Source: CAVPMN01 sp963706425 (GTDB lineage: Bacteria > Actinomycetota > Acidimicrobiia > Acidimicrobiales > Acidimicrobilacustridaceae). From it: DNA of 64,000 nucleotides. The translations under genes were made by a program, and so were the position numbers. The notes beneath the pieces were generated by a model. That model was not told the DNA's origin. It made no database searches and saw nothing but the letters and a program-made list of their open reading frames with translations. The stretch is from the NCBI GenBank assembly GCA_963706425.1, contig CAVPMN010000001.1:434001-498000 (forward strand), in the 5' to 3' direction. Numbering within the stretch: position 1 is the stretch's first letter; each line of letters begins with the position of its first letter. Below, piece after piece: positions 25,175-34,734 of the stretch.

Positions 25175-27571
25175 TCACGAGGTGAGGGAGACCTCGAACA
25201 GCTCTCCGGGGTGGACCTGCCGGCGGGTGCCGGCCACCTCGACCGTGATCGGAGCCCCTTCGTCGAGGTCGACCCGTACCCGGGCCAGCTCGGTGGTGAA
25301 CTCGAGATGGACCACGTGGCCTCGATATCGGATGCCGAACGCCAAAGAACCCAGGTCGGGCGGGATGACCGGGTCGAACGCCAACACATCGTGGCGCAAC
25401 TCGAGACCCGTGTAGCAGCGTTGGAGCAGGTCGACCGTGCCCGCCATGGCGCCCAGGTGGATGCCCTCGGCGGTGGTACCGCCCTGGATGTCCTCGACGT
25501 CACTGCGCAACGCGGAGGTGAAGAGGTTCCACGAGTGCTCACGATCGAGCCGGGCGTTGATCCAGGCGTGCACCACCCTGCTGAGCGTGGAGCCGTGGAC
25601 GGTGCGTGACTCGTAGTACGCGTCGTTACGGGCGATGAGGTCGTCGTCCCAGTCGTAGCCGAGCCGTTCGAACAGCCCGGCCACCTCGTTCGGTGAGAGC
25701 ACGAAGAACACCATCATGGCGTCGGCCTGCTTGGCCAGCTTGTACCGGTTCGGGCTGTCGTCCTCGGCCTCGAGGATGCGGTCGAGGCGGTGGATGTCGC
25801 CGTAGCGCTCGACATAGTCGGCCCAGTCGAGCTCGGCGAGGTCGTCGAAGCCCTCGAACTGCGAGAGCACGCCGTCATGGAAGCAGAGGCGCATCTTGTG
25901 CGCGATGTCCTCCCAGAGATCGAGCTCCTCCTGCGTGATCGACAGTCGCTCACGCAGCTCACGCACCGACACGGGCGGCAATGTCTCGAGCGCCTCGGCC
26001 GCGCGAGACAGGCACCACACCGCCATGAGGTTCGTATAGGCGTTGTTGTCGAGGCCGGGCTGGTCGCGATCGGGGTATCCCTCGTGGAACTCGTCGGGTC
26101 CCATGACGCCCTTGATCTCGTAGCGGTCGAGCGCGTGGTCGTAGGTGGCGATGCTCGACCAGAACCGGGCGATCTCGAGGAGCATCTCGCCACCGAAGAA
26201 GCGCAGGAACTCCTCATCGTGGGTGGCCTGGTAGTAGTGCCACACGTTGAACGCGATCGCCGCGTTCACGTGGCGCTGCAGGTGAGACGCATCGGGCAGC
26301 CAGCGCCCCGATTTCGGGTTCAGGTGCATCATCTGGGTCTCTTCTCGACCGTTGCTGGCGCTCTGCCACGGGAACATCGCACCCCGGTAGCCCGCGGCCC
26401 GAGCCGCCCGGCGAGCCTGATCGAGCCGCCGGTAGCGGTAGAGCAGCAGCGCTCGGCCCAACTGCGGGAAGCGCAGGTTCAGGAACGGCACGATGAACAG
26501 CTCGTCCCAGAACACGTGGCCCCGGTAGGCCTCGCCGTGCAGTCCTCGGGCGGGCACGCCGACGTCGAGGGGCACCGAGTTGTTCGACACGGTCTGCAAC
26601 AGGTGGAACAGGTGGAGGTGCAGGATCTGGCTTATCTCGCCGTCGGTTCCCAACTCGATCCGCGCGCGATCCCAGATGTGCCCCCAGCTCACCACGTGCC
26701 GACGCATCAGCTCGTCGAAGTCGCCGACCGCGTCCCGCGCCCACTCGATCGCCTCCTCACGGGGCTCGGTGATGCCGTGATCTCGAGACGAGAACACGCT
26801 GACCAGCTTCTCGACCCGCAGGTCGTCGCCCTCGTCGAGGTCGACGGCGAAGCGCTGCGCGATCCAGCCCGCTCGTTGCTCGATCCGAGGCTCGACCAAC
26901 AAGCGGGTGCCGCACCGCCACAGTCGGGTGCGGGCCGCCTCGGCGATGCGGACGTGGCTCTGGTTGGTCTCCACCAGCAGAGCGATGATGTCCTGGTCGA
27001 CCTGCTCGGTGCTGATCGGCGCGAGATGGACATCGTCCAGTCCGCGGTACCTGGGCACACCGTCGTTTCGGACGGTGCCGTCGAGCCCCACGCGGACTTC
27101 GAGGGTGCCGGTCCAGTTCTCCGCCAGCACCGTGGTCTCGATGGCGGCCAGGTGGGCGTCGCGCATGCTCACGAAACGACGCTGCGTGAGCCCGACGATC
27201 CGTCCGTCGGCGTCCTCCAACCGACTCCGACGGGTCAGCGTGCCGCGCTGCAGGTCGAGCTCGAGGTGGTGCTCGAGCACTTCGCACGAGTCGAGGTCGA
27301 GCCAGTCGCCGTCGTCGACGCGGAACTGCACGGGCAGCCAGTTGGGGAGGTTGACCAGGCTCTCGTTGGCCACGCGCCGGCCCCCGATGTCGTCCGCCAG
27401 CCGGTTGTAGATCCCAGCCATGTAGGTGCCGGGGTGATGCACGTCGTCGGACATCGCCTCGGGAAGCGCGCCGCGAGTCGCGAAGTAGCCGTTCCCCACG
27501 GTGCAAAGCGCCTCGCGCAAGCCCACCTGATCGGGGTGATAGCCGTCGTAGCTCAGGAGCCACTCGCTCAC
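25175..27571 (-). CDS. GH65 glycoside phosphorylase (trehalose/kojibiose/maltose phosphorylase type)
   Basis: A 798-residue GH65 enzyme starting at GTG 27571. N-terminal beta-sandwich: WLLSYDGYHPDQVGLREALCTVGNGYFATRGALPEA. Catalytic (alpha/alpha)6 barrel: HGEAYRGHVFWDELFIVPFL, FPWQSASNGREETQMMHLN, and the general acid Glu in YEIKGVMGPDEFHEGYPD; phosphate-contacting segment VHGSTLSRVVHAWINA and LHLGAMAGT-like IHLGAMAGTVDLLQR. GH65 enzymes phosphorolyse alpha-glucosides to beta-glucose-1-phosphate. Its start overlaps the stop of a beta-phosphoglucomutase-like gene, the standard partner that converts that product to glucose-6-phosphate. Disaccharide specificity cannot be fixed from sequence. Confidence 0.93.
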   Translation of the reverse strand: MSEWLLSYDGYHPDQVGLREALCTVGNGYFATRGALPEAMSDDVHHPGTYMAGIYNRLADDIGGRRVANESLVNLPNWLPVQFRVDDGDWLDLDSCEVLEHHLELDLQRGTLTRRSRLEDADGRIVGLTQRRFVSMRDAHLAAIETTVLAENWTGTLEVRVGLDGTVRNDGVPRYRGLDDVHLAPISTEQVDQDIIALLVETNQSHVRIAEAARTRLWRCGTRLLVEPRIEQRAGWIAQRFAVDLDEGDDLRVEKLVSVFSSRDHGITEPREEAIEWARDAVGDFDELMRRHVVSWGHIWDRARIELGTDGEISQILHLHLFHLLQTVSNNSVPLDVGVPARGLHGEAYRGHVFWDELFIVPFLNLRFPQLGRALLLYRYRRLDQARRAARAAGYRGAMFPWQSASNGREETQMMHLNPKSGRWLPDASHLQRHVNAAIAFNVWHYYQATHDEEFLRFFGGEMLLEIARFWSSIATYDHALDRYEIKGVMGPDEFHEGYPDRDQPGLDNNAYTNLMAVWCLSRAAEALETLPPVSVRELRERLSITQEELDLWEDIAHKMRLCFHDGVLSQFEGFDDLAELDWADYVERYGDIHRLDRILEAEDDSPNRYKLAKQADAMMVFFVLSPNEVAGLFERLGYDWDDDLIARNDAYYESRTVHGSTLSRVVHAWINARLDREHSWNLFTSALRSDVEDIQGGTTAEGIHLGAMAGTVDLLQRCYTGLELRHDVLAFDPVIPPDLGSLAFGIRYRGHVVHLEFTTELARVRVDLDEGAPITVEVAGTRRQVHPGELFEVSLTS

Positions 27572-28350
27572 TCGTGCCCTCCCCCGCCCAGCCACCGCCA
27601 ACCTCCGTCATCGTCGATGCTGAGCTCGCCGAGATCCCCGACGACGAGATCGGCGCCGGCGTCGGACATCTCGCGGGCGTGCCCCATGCGATCCACACCG
27701 ACGACGAGTGCGAACGCCCCTGCCCTCCCGGCGGCCACCCCGGCCAAGGCGTCCTCGATCACGGCGGCCCGGTCGGGCGCCACGTCGAGGCGACGAGCTG
27801 CCTCGACGAAGATCGCGGGGTCGGGCTTGCCGGCGAGGTGCAGGGCGGTGGCGTCGAGTCCGTCGACCAGCTCGTCGAACAGCTCGGCGACCCCCGCCCG
27901 CGCCAGCACCGCCGCGGCGTTCTCGCTGGCCGAGATCGCAGCCGTGCGTACCCCCGCCGACCGCAGGGCCCGGGCGAACGCTGCCGTCGTCTCGAAGGGC
28001 TCGACGCCGTTGCGGTCGAGCTCGGCGAGGAAGGCCTCGTTCTTGCGGTTCCCGAGCGAGCACACCGTGGTGTCACCGGGTGGATCACCCGGCGTCCCCG
28101 TCGGGAGCGTGATGCCACGCGATCCGAGGAAGCGGCGGACACCGTCATACCTGGGCACGCCGTCGACATACCGGCGGTAGTCGTCGTCGGTGAACGGCTC
28201 GAACGGAATTCCGTGGCGGGCGGACCAGCCGTGGAGGAAATCGTCGAACAGCACCTTCCATGCCGCGGCGTGCACGGTCGCAGTGCGCGTGATGACACCG
28301 TCCGTGTCGAAGATCGCCGCCTCGACCCGAGGCCACCGGGACGTGACCAT
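27568..28350 (-). CDS. HAD hydrolase, beta-phosphoglucomutase type
   Basis: A 260-residue HAD protein starting at ATG 28350. Motif I is FDTDGVITRTATVHAAAW with the catalytic aspartates, motif II is AISASENAAAVL, motif III is GKPDPAIFVEAA with the lysine, and motif IV is VIEDALAGVAAGRAG. Sequence and placement next to GH65 identify it as a beta-phosphoglucomutase-family member that would turn beta-glucose-1-phosphate into glucose-6-phosphate. The N-terminal cap (residues 20-90) is longer than in the minimal enzyme. Start and stop overlap both neighbours in GTGA/ATGA fashion. Confidence 0.9.
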   Translation of the reverse strand: MVTSRWPRVEAAIFDTDGVITRTATVHAAAWKVLFDDFLHGWSARHGIPFEPFTDDDYRRYVDGVPRYDGVRRFLGSRGITLPTGTPGDPPGDTTVCSLGNRKNEAFLAELDRNGVEPFETTAAFARALRSAGVRTAAISASENAAAVLARAGVAELFDELVDGLDATALHLAGKPDPAIFVEAARRLDVAPDRAAVIEDALAGVAAGRAGAFALVVGVDRMGHAREMSDAGADLVVGDLGELSIDDDGGWRWLGGGGHE

Positions 28351-29357
28351 CACTGCCGGGCAGTCGTGTAGCTGGCCAACGAGTGCAGGTAGTTGGCCCG
28401 CTCGAACCCGGTCGGGTCGGGTCCCGTGTGCTGAGCTGCGCTGCCCTTCATCTGCTCGACCGAGTCGTATTCGTTCTCGTCGAGCCATCGCTGCAACCCG
28501 TCGAGCACGACGGCCACGTGCTCTGGTCCCCGGCGGAGCAGCGCCGAGGCCATCATCGTGATGTCGGCCCCGACCAGCAGCGCCTTGGCCGCGTCATCGG
28601 CCGTGTGGACACCGGTGGTGGCCGCCAGGGAGCAGCCCACCCGTCCTCGGAGCAGGCCGATCCAGCGCAGGGGTAGGCGCAACTCGTCAGAGCTCGACAG
28701 CACCAGGTGCGGCACGGCCTCGAGCGACTCGAGATCGAGGTCGGGCTGGTAGAAGCGATTGAACAGCACCAGCCCCGCCGCGCCGGACTGCTCGAGGCGC
28801 ACCGCCAGATTGGCCAGGCTCGACCAGTAAGGACTGAGCTTCACGGCAACGGGCACCTGCACTGCGTCCGCCACGGTGCCGACCAGCTCGAGCATCTCGG
28901 CTTCGAGGTCGGTTCCAGTGCGCTCCGGGTCGGCCGCCACGGTGTAGAGGTTCAGCTCGAGGGCGTCCGCGCCAGCCTCCTCGAGCAGTCGGGCGTAGCG
29001 CAGCCATCCACCGACGCTCGTGCCGTTCAAGCTGGCGACGACAGGCACGGAGAGCTCGGCCTTCGCCCGCGAGACCAGCTCGAGGTACGAGTCGGGCCCG
29101 GTGTCGTAGTCGAGCAACTCGGGGAACACGCCGGAGGCCTCGCTGAACGAGTCGGTGCCCGTCGACAAGAGCCGCGCGATCTCGAGCTCCTCGTGCTCGA
29201 TCTGCTCCTCGAAGAGCGAGGGCAGCACCACCGCACCCACACCGGCATCGTCGAGCCGGACCAGCGTCTCGAGGCGCGACGTGATGGGCGAGCTCGACGC
29301 CACCAGCGGCGACCGCAGGGGCAGTCCGAGGTACGTGGTCGAGAGATCGGCGGTCAC
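28350..29357 (-). CDS. Dihydroorotate-dehydrogenase-like flavoprotein
   Basis: A 335-residue FMN TIM-barrel protein, GTG 29357. It has the DHOD-like core: TYLGLPLRSPLVASSSPIT at the start, PVVASLNGTSVGGWLRYARLLEEAGADALELNLY, PVAVKLSPYWSSLANLAVRLEQSGAAGLVLFNRF, and the FMN-phosphate segment SLAATTGVHTADDAAKALLVGADITMMASALLRRG. It is the type that accompanies NifJ in many anaerobes and cyanobacteria, not the pyrimidine enzyme of the pyr operon. It overlaps the PFOR stop by four bases (GTGA), supporting a functional link; it may shuttle electrons to or from the PFOR. Confidence 0.88.
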   Translation of the reverse strand: MTADLSTTYLGLPLRSPLVASSSPITSRLETLVRLDDAGVGAVVLPSLFEEQIEHEELEIARLLSTGTDSFSEASGVFPELLDYDTGPDSYLELVSRAKAELSVPVVASLNGTSVGGWLRYARLLEEAGADALELNLYTVAADPERTGTDLEAEMLELVGTVADAVQVPVAVKLSPYWSSLANLAVRLEQSGAAGLVLFNRFYQPDLDLESLEAVPHLVLSSSDELRLPLRWIGLLRGRVGCSLAATTGVHTADDAAKALLVGADITMMASALLRRGPEHVAVVLDGLQRWLDENEYDSVEQMKGSAAQHTGPDPTGFERANYLHSLASYTTARQ

Positions 29358-32300
29358 GTCGCCTCCCGGAGCACGCCGTCGGGCGGCTCGCCGTCGTCGA
29401 GCCCCGATCCGACCTCATCGCCGACTCCATCAGTCTCGTGAGCGATCGTCCGCTCCACGCCGGCGAGTTGGCGGTAGAGCCGCCATCGTTCGTCGACGTC
29501 GGCCTGCAACAAGCCGACGAGATGCCCGAAGGCCGCCGGGTCTGAGCGAGCGAGCATGGCGAACCTCGCCTCGTCACGCACGAAGTCGACCACGGGCATG
29601 GACGGTGCGTGCGAATCGAGCTGGAACGGCTGATCGTGCTCGCCCACACCGGGATGGAATCGGAACAGCGGCCAGTAGCCGCTCTTGACCGCCGACTTCT
29701 GGTGCGTCATCGACGTCTCCATGTCGATGCCGTGCGCGATGCAGGTGCTGTAGGCGATGAGCAGCGAAGGACCAGGCCAGGCCTCGGCCTCGACGAACGA
29801 CTTGACCGTCTGGTGGTCGTTGCCGCCGATCGACACCTGGGCGACGTACACGTCGCCATACGCCATGGCGATCATGCCGAGGTCCTTCTTGGGCGTCGAC
29901 TTCCCTCCGGTGGCGAACTTGGCGACCGCACCGCGCGGGTGGCTTTCGACGCCTGACCGCCGGTGTTCGAGTAGACCTCGGTGTCGAGCACCAGCACATT
30001 GACATCGCGCCCTGACGCCAGCAGGTGGTCGAGACCTGAGAACCCGATGTCGTACGCCCAGCCGTCACCACCGACGATCCAGACGCTGCGACGCACGAGC
30101 TCCCCGGAGACCGCTTGCAGCGCGGCCGCATCCGCGCCGAACGCCACATCGGCGCTCAGCTCGATCTCCCTGAGCCGCGCGACGAGCTCGGCGACGCGTT
30201 CACGCTGAGCGACGATGCCCGCCTCGTCGGTCTGGTCTGCGTCGAGGATGGCGGTGGTGAGGTCGTCGCCCACTGCGGGGGCGACGCGTCGCAGGAGCCG
30301 ACGGGCCAGCTCGGCCTGTTGATCGGCGGCGAGTCGGATACCCAGGCCGAACTCGGCGTTGTCCTCGAAGAGCGAGTTGGCCCATGCCGGGCCGCGGCCT
30401 TCGTGGTTGCTGGTCCACGGGGTCGTCGGCAGGTTGCCGCCGTAGATGGACGAGCAGCCGGTGGCGTTGGCGATGATCGCTCGGTCTCCGAAGAGTTGCG
30501 TCAACAGCTTCAGGTAGGGCGTCTCGCCGCAGCCCGCGCACGCTCCCGAGAACTCGAACAGCGGCTCGAGCATCTGGGACCCCTTGAGGGTGTTGTGCTC
30601 GAGCAGGGTGCGATCGATCTCGGGGATGGCGAGGAACGCATCGAAACGGGCCCGCTCGCGGTCACGGTGCTCAACAGCGGGGCGCATGTCGATCGCCTTG
30701 TGCCGCGCCACCTCCTTGCTGCGTGCGGGGCAGACGTCGACGCACACGCCGCAACCCGTGCAGTCGTCGGGAGCCACCTGGATCGTGAGACGGTGTCCGG
30801 GGAGGTCTTTCGACCGGAAGTCCTTGCTCAGGAAGTCGGTGGGTACGCCCGAGACCTGTTCGAGGCCTTCGGCGGTGAAGACCTTCATGCGGATGGCGGC
30901 GTGAGGACACACCACCGCGCACTTCGCGCAATCGATGCAGAGATCGGGGTCCCAGATCGGGATGACGTCCGCGAGCTGGCGCTTCTCGTAGCGGGTCGTG
31001 CCCGTCGGGAACGTGCCGTCGACGGGCAATGCGCTCACGGGAAGCAGATCGCCCTGCCCCGCCAGCATGCGCGCCGTCACCCGACTGACGAACTCCGGAG
31101 CGTCATCGGGGACCGGAGGGCGGAGCCGGCGCGAGGAGGTCGCGACGCCGGGTACGGCGACCTCGCGCAGCTCGGCCAACGCTGCGTCCACGGCTGCGTT
31201 GTTGCGCTCGACGACGCTGCGACCCCGCTTGCCATAGGTGCGCTCGAACGACCGCTTGATCTCGGCCAGCCCTTCGTCGCGAGGCAGGATGCCCGACAGG
31301 GCCATGAAGCACGGCATCATCACCGAGTTGATGCGCCCACCCATGCCCGCGTCGCGAGCCACGCGATAGCCATCGATCACGAACAGACGCAGGCCCTTGT
31401 CGACGATCTGCTGCTGGACCTCGAGCGGGAGCTGTTCCCACACGTCGTCAGGGCCATGTGGGCTGTTGAGGAGCACGGTCGCGCCCGGCTCGGCGACCTC
31501 GAGGGTGTCGATCCGATCGAGCATGCCGAACTGGTGCACACCGACGAACCCAGCCCGACGGATCAGGTAGGTCGAACCGATGGGTCGGGCCGAGAAGCGC
31601 AGATGCGACACCGTTGTCGATCCCGACTTCTTCGAGTCGTAGACGAAGTACCCCTGGGCGAACAATCCCGTCTGCTCGCCGACGATCTTGACCATGGCCT
31701 TGTTCGCGCTCACCGTGCCATCACTGCCGAGACCGTAGAACACGGCCCGCACGTCGCTCTCGTCGGTGTCGAACGAGCCATCGACCGCAAGGCTCGTATG
31801 ACTCACGTCGTCGACGATCCCGACCGTGAAATGGCGCTTCGGCTCGTCCCGGTCCAACTCGTCGAGGGCCGCCTTGGCCATGGCTGGCGTGAACTCCTTC
31901 GAGGACAGCCCGTACCGGCCACCGATCACCTGCGGCATGAACCGTGCGCCCTCGTCAGCGGCTTCGGCCAGCGCGACGAGCACGTCCTGGTAGAGCGGCT
32001 CCCCGACCGCGCCCGGCTCCTTGGTGCGGTCGAGCACCGCGATCCGTCGCGTGGTGTCGGGCAGCGCGGCCAGCAGGGCACGGGACGGAAACGGGCGGTA
32101 GAGCCGAACGACGAGGACCCCGACGCGCTCACCCGACCGGATCATGGCGTCGACTGCCTCGATGGCTGCGCCCGCACCCGAGCCCATGATGACGAGAACC
32201 CGTTCGGCGTCGGGCGCACCGATGTAGTCGACCAACCCGTACCGACGGCCGGTGCGCTCGTGGAGCCGACCGAGCTCGGCTTCGACGATGTCGGGCACCG

Positions 32301-33063
32301 CCGCATGGAAGGGGGTCGAGGCCTCGCGGGCCTGGAAGAAGACGTCGGGGTTCTGGGCCGATCCCCGCAGCACGGGCCGGTCGGGGTCGAGCCCGCGACG
32401 GCGATGCGCCTCGACGGCAGCCGGGTCGATCAGAGCCCGCAGGTCATCTTCGTCGAGCAGCCGGATCCGATTGATCTCGTGTGACGTGCGGAACCCGTCG
32501 AAGAAGTGGACGAAGGGAACTCGGGCCCGCAACGTCGCTGCGTGAGCCACGGCTGCGAAGTCGTGGGCCTCCTGCACCGACGACGCGCACAGCATGGCAA
32601 AGCCTGTGGATCGGGTGGCCATCACGTCGCTGTGGTCGCCGAAGATCGACAGGGCGTGCGTGGCCACCGAGCGTGCCGCGACGTGGATGACTGCCGGGGT
32701 CAGCTCCCCGGCGATCTTGAACATGTTCGGGATCATCAGCAACAGGCCCTGCGACGCCGTGAACGTGGTGGCGAGCGAGCCCTTGATGACCGCGCCGTGC
32801 AACGCACCGGCGGCGCCGGCTTCGCTCTGCATCTCGACGACCTCTGGGACGGTGCCCCAGAGGTTCGGCTTGTCGGCGGAGCTCCAGGCGTCAGCCGCCT
32901 CGCCCATGGGTGAGGCCGGCGTGATCGGATAGATGGCGATGACCTCGCTGGCGGCGTAGGCCACGAGCGCCGTGGCCTCGTTGCCGTCGATGCACGCCCA
33001 TCGGGCGCGATTCGACGTCGGCTCGCCCTCTGGCCGCAGAGAACGGGGCTCGGTGACGGTCAT
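29354..33063 (-). CDS. nifJ: Pyruvate:ferredoxin (flavodoxin) oxidoreductase, one frameshift
   Basis: A long single-chain PFOR of about 1236 residues, start ATG 33063. Domain order is standard: domain I with YPITPASPMGE, then the pyrimidine-type domain, a bacterial ferredoxin insert with two [4Fe-4S] sites (CIDCAKCAVVCP and CTGCGVCVDVCP), the proximal-cluster cysteines in GACAGCGETPY and NATGCSSIYGG, and the TPP motif GGDGWAYDIGFSGLDH. One base appears missing near 29933, inside the SKATRRGAVAKF region; the rest is intact. It oxidises pyruvate to acetyl-CoA, CO2 and reduced ferredoxin, a strict low-potential route unusual beside an aerobic-looking P450 set. Confidence 0.93.
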
Positions 33064-33125
33064 CCGCCCATGATGTGCCCTTCGACAGCAGCACGCACGG
33101 GCCGGAAGTCGGTTTCCGTCCGGCG

Positions 33126-33219
33126 GACGGCGACACGGTCGAGCGAGCCGGCAGCCAAGCGAGAGCGAGCGGACGTTCGGGCTGGACGGCGGACACGGGT
33201 CAGAGCGAGCCGGCAGCTG
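33126..33219. repeat. Imperfect direct repeat upstream of nifJ
   Basis: A unit of about 33-36 bases starting GGACGGCG and ending AGCGAGCCGGCAG occurs at 33126-33157 and again at 33184-33219, one unit 58 bases after the other, with an extra copy of the AGCGAG core between. It fills the gap ahead of the nifJ start at 33063. A regulatory role is possible but not shown; low-complexity drift could also produce it. Confidence 0.4.
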
Positions 33220-33274
33220 CAAACGTCGAGAATGTCGCCTGGCGGACCGGAGCGGACCTGGCCAGGACATGCCC

Positions 33275-34720
33275 CTAGAGCTCGCCGTGGTGGCGGGCTT
33301 CGAGGGCATCGGCCCAGTCGCTGCGACCCGTAGCGCGAAGGCGGTCGAGGTAGGGCCTCAGATGGCGGCGCACGTGGTAGGGGCCGCCCTCGCGGCGGAC
33401 GGTGTCGAGCGGATCCTCGAGCCCCGACCGCTCCAACTGATGCGCCGTCCAGTCGTCGAGCAGGGTGGCGCCCTCCCTTGCCGTGGCGGGCGCGCTCTCG
33501 GCCAGGTCGGTGGTCTCGTGGGGATCGGCAGCCACGTCGAACAGCATCTCGTCGCGCCAGTGCGGGTGATAGCCGTCGTGCCACGTACGCAGGTAGAGGT
33601 GGTCACCCCAGCGCACGCCCCGCTGGCAGGCCCACGCCCCCTGCGAGAGGAACAAGGCGTCCCGACCCGCGCCGCCGAGCTCGACCACCTCGCCATCCCA
33701 GTTTCGGGGCACCGCCAACCCGGCCAGCTCGAGTGTGGTGGCCGCGATGTCGAGGTGATACTGCAGGCCGTCGTGCACCTGGTGCGCGATCCCGGGCCAG
33801 CGGAGCACGGCCGGGATGTGACAGGTCGCCTCGTCGGCCGCTTGGTGGTCGGCATAGACGCCGAGCTCGCCGAACGCCTCGCCATGGTCGCTGCTGATCA
33901 GGATGGCGGTGTCGTCGAGCACGCCCAGCGTGTCGAGCTTGTCGACGAGCTGGCCGACGGCGTCGTCGGCGTAGCGCACGCCCACGTCGTAGCCGTCGAA
34001 GACCGCCTTCAGATCGTCGGTGTCGGCCACCTGCCAGGGCTGGCGCGGCGGTGGGTCGCCCCATTCGTCGGGTCGAAAGCCCCAGGGCTCCTGGGCCGAG
34101 TGCGGCCCGGCCAGAGTCCAGTTGTGGGCCCGGACGTCCTCGGTGTGCCAGGCGGGCGGTGGGTCGCCCTCGAACGGGTTCCCGTAGTCGGCCGGCGTGT
34201 TGTACGGCGTGTGCGGATCCCAGAGGTGCACGTGCAGGAACCACTGGTCGGCCCGCCCGCGCCGATCGAGCCAGTCGAGCGCACCGGGCAGCACCTGGTC
34301 GGCCCGCTCTGCCCCCATGCCCCGCATGAGGTTCATCGCCTCCATGAACCCGGCGTTCCACCAGGTGGCCGAGTGGCGGAACGGGAAGCTCGACAGCGAT
34401 GCGGTGTGCCAGCCGGCCAGGTAGAAGGCGCTGGCCCACGAGTTCCACGACCACCAGCTGACGAACTCGCGCTTGGGGCCGAGGGAGCGCAGGTCGGCGG
34501 CGGTGCCGCCGTGGTTGACCACACCGTTGCGGATGCCGAACGCGCCGGTGATCAGCGCGGTGCGGCTCGGCAGACACGGCACGTCGGACGCGTAGACGTT
34601 GGTGAAGTGCACGCCCTCGGCAGCCAGCGCGTCGATGTTGGGCGTGGTGTCGCGGTGATAGCCCGCACAGCCGAGGTGATCGGCCCGCAGCGTGTCGATG
34701 TCGATGTAGAGCAGCCGCAC
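33275..34720 (-). CDS. Sulfatase
   Basis: A type I sulfatase of 481 residues from GTG 34720. RLLYIDIDTLRADHLGCAGY has the first metal aspartates, and the formylglycine motif C-x-P-S-R is present as DVPCLPSRTALITG. Further metal-site residues are HVHLWDPHTPY and ISSDHGEAFGELG. The Cys-type site needs a formylglycine-generating enzyme, which is not in this window. The open frame continues upstream without a stop into the C-terminal end of the WS/DGAT gene; I take this as a product of a nearby frame error, not a fusion. It likely removes sulfate from an organic ester. Confidence 0.85.
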   Translation of the reverse strand: MRLLYIDIDTLRADHLGCAGYHRDTTPNIDALAAEGVHFTNVYASDVPCLPSRTALITGAFGIRNGVVNHGGTAADLRSLGPKREFVSWWSWNSWASAFYLAGWHTASLSSFPFRHSATWWNAGFMEAMNLMRGMGAERADQVLPGALDWLDRRGRADQWFLHVHLWDPHTPYNTPADYGNPFEGDPPPAWHTEDVRAHNWTLAGPHSAQEPWGFRPDEWGDPPPRQPWQVADTDDLKAVFDGYDVGVRYADDAVGQLVDKLDTLGVLDDTAILISSDHGEAFGELGVYADHQAADEATCHIPAVLRWPGIAHQVHDGLQYHLDIAATTLELAGLAVPRNWDGEVVELGGAGRDALFLSQGAWACQRGVRWGDHLYLRTWHDGYHPHWRDEMLFDVAADPHETTDLAESAPATAREGATLLDDWTAHQLERSGLEDPLDTVRREGGPYHVRRHLRPYLDRLRATGRSDWADALEARHHGEL

Positions 34721-34734
34721 CCGGCGAGCTTCGC

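Noticed and set aside
25790..28180. A 796-codon open plus-strand frame
   Set aside because: It is the antisense image of the GH65 and HAD genes, open only because of extreme third-position GC; the minus-strand proteins have full motif sets.
30115..32484. A 789-codon open plus-strand frame
   Set aside because: Antisense of nifJ, with no ribosome site and no recognisable domain; the residues are repetitive R/G/H/V typical of shadow frames.
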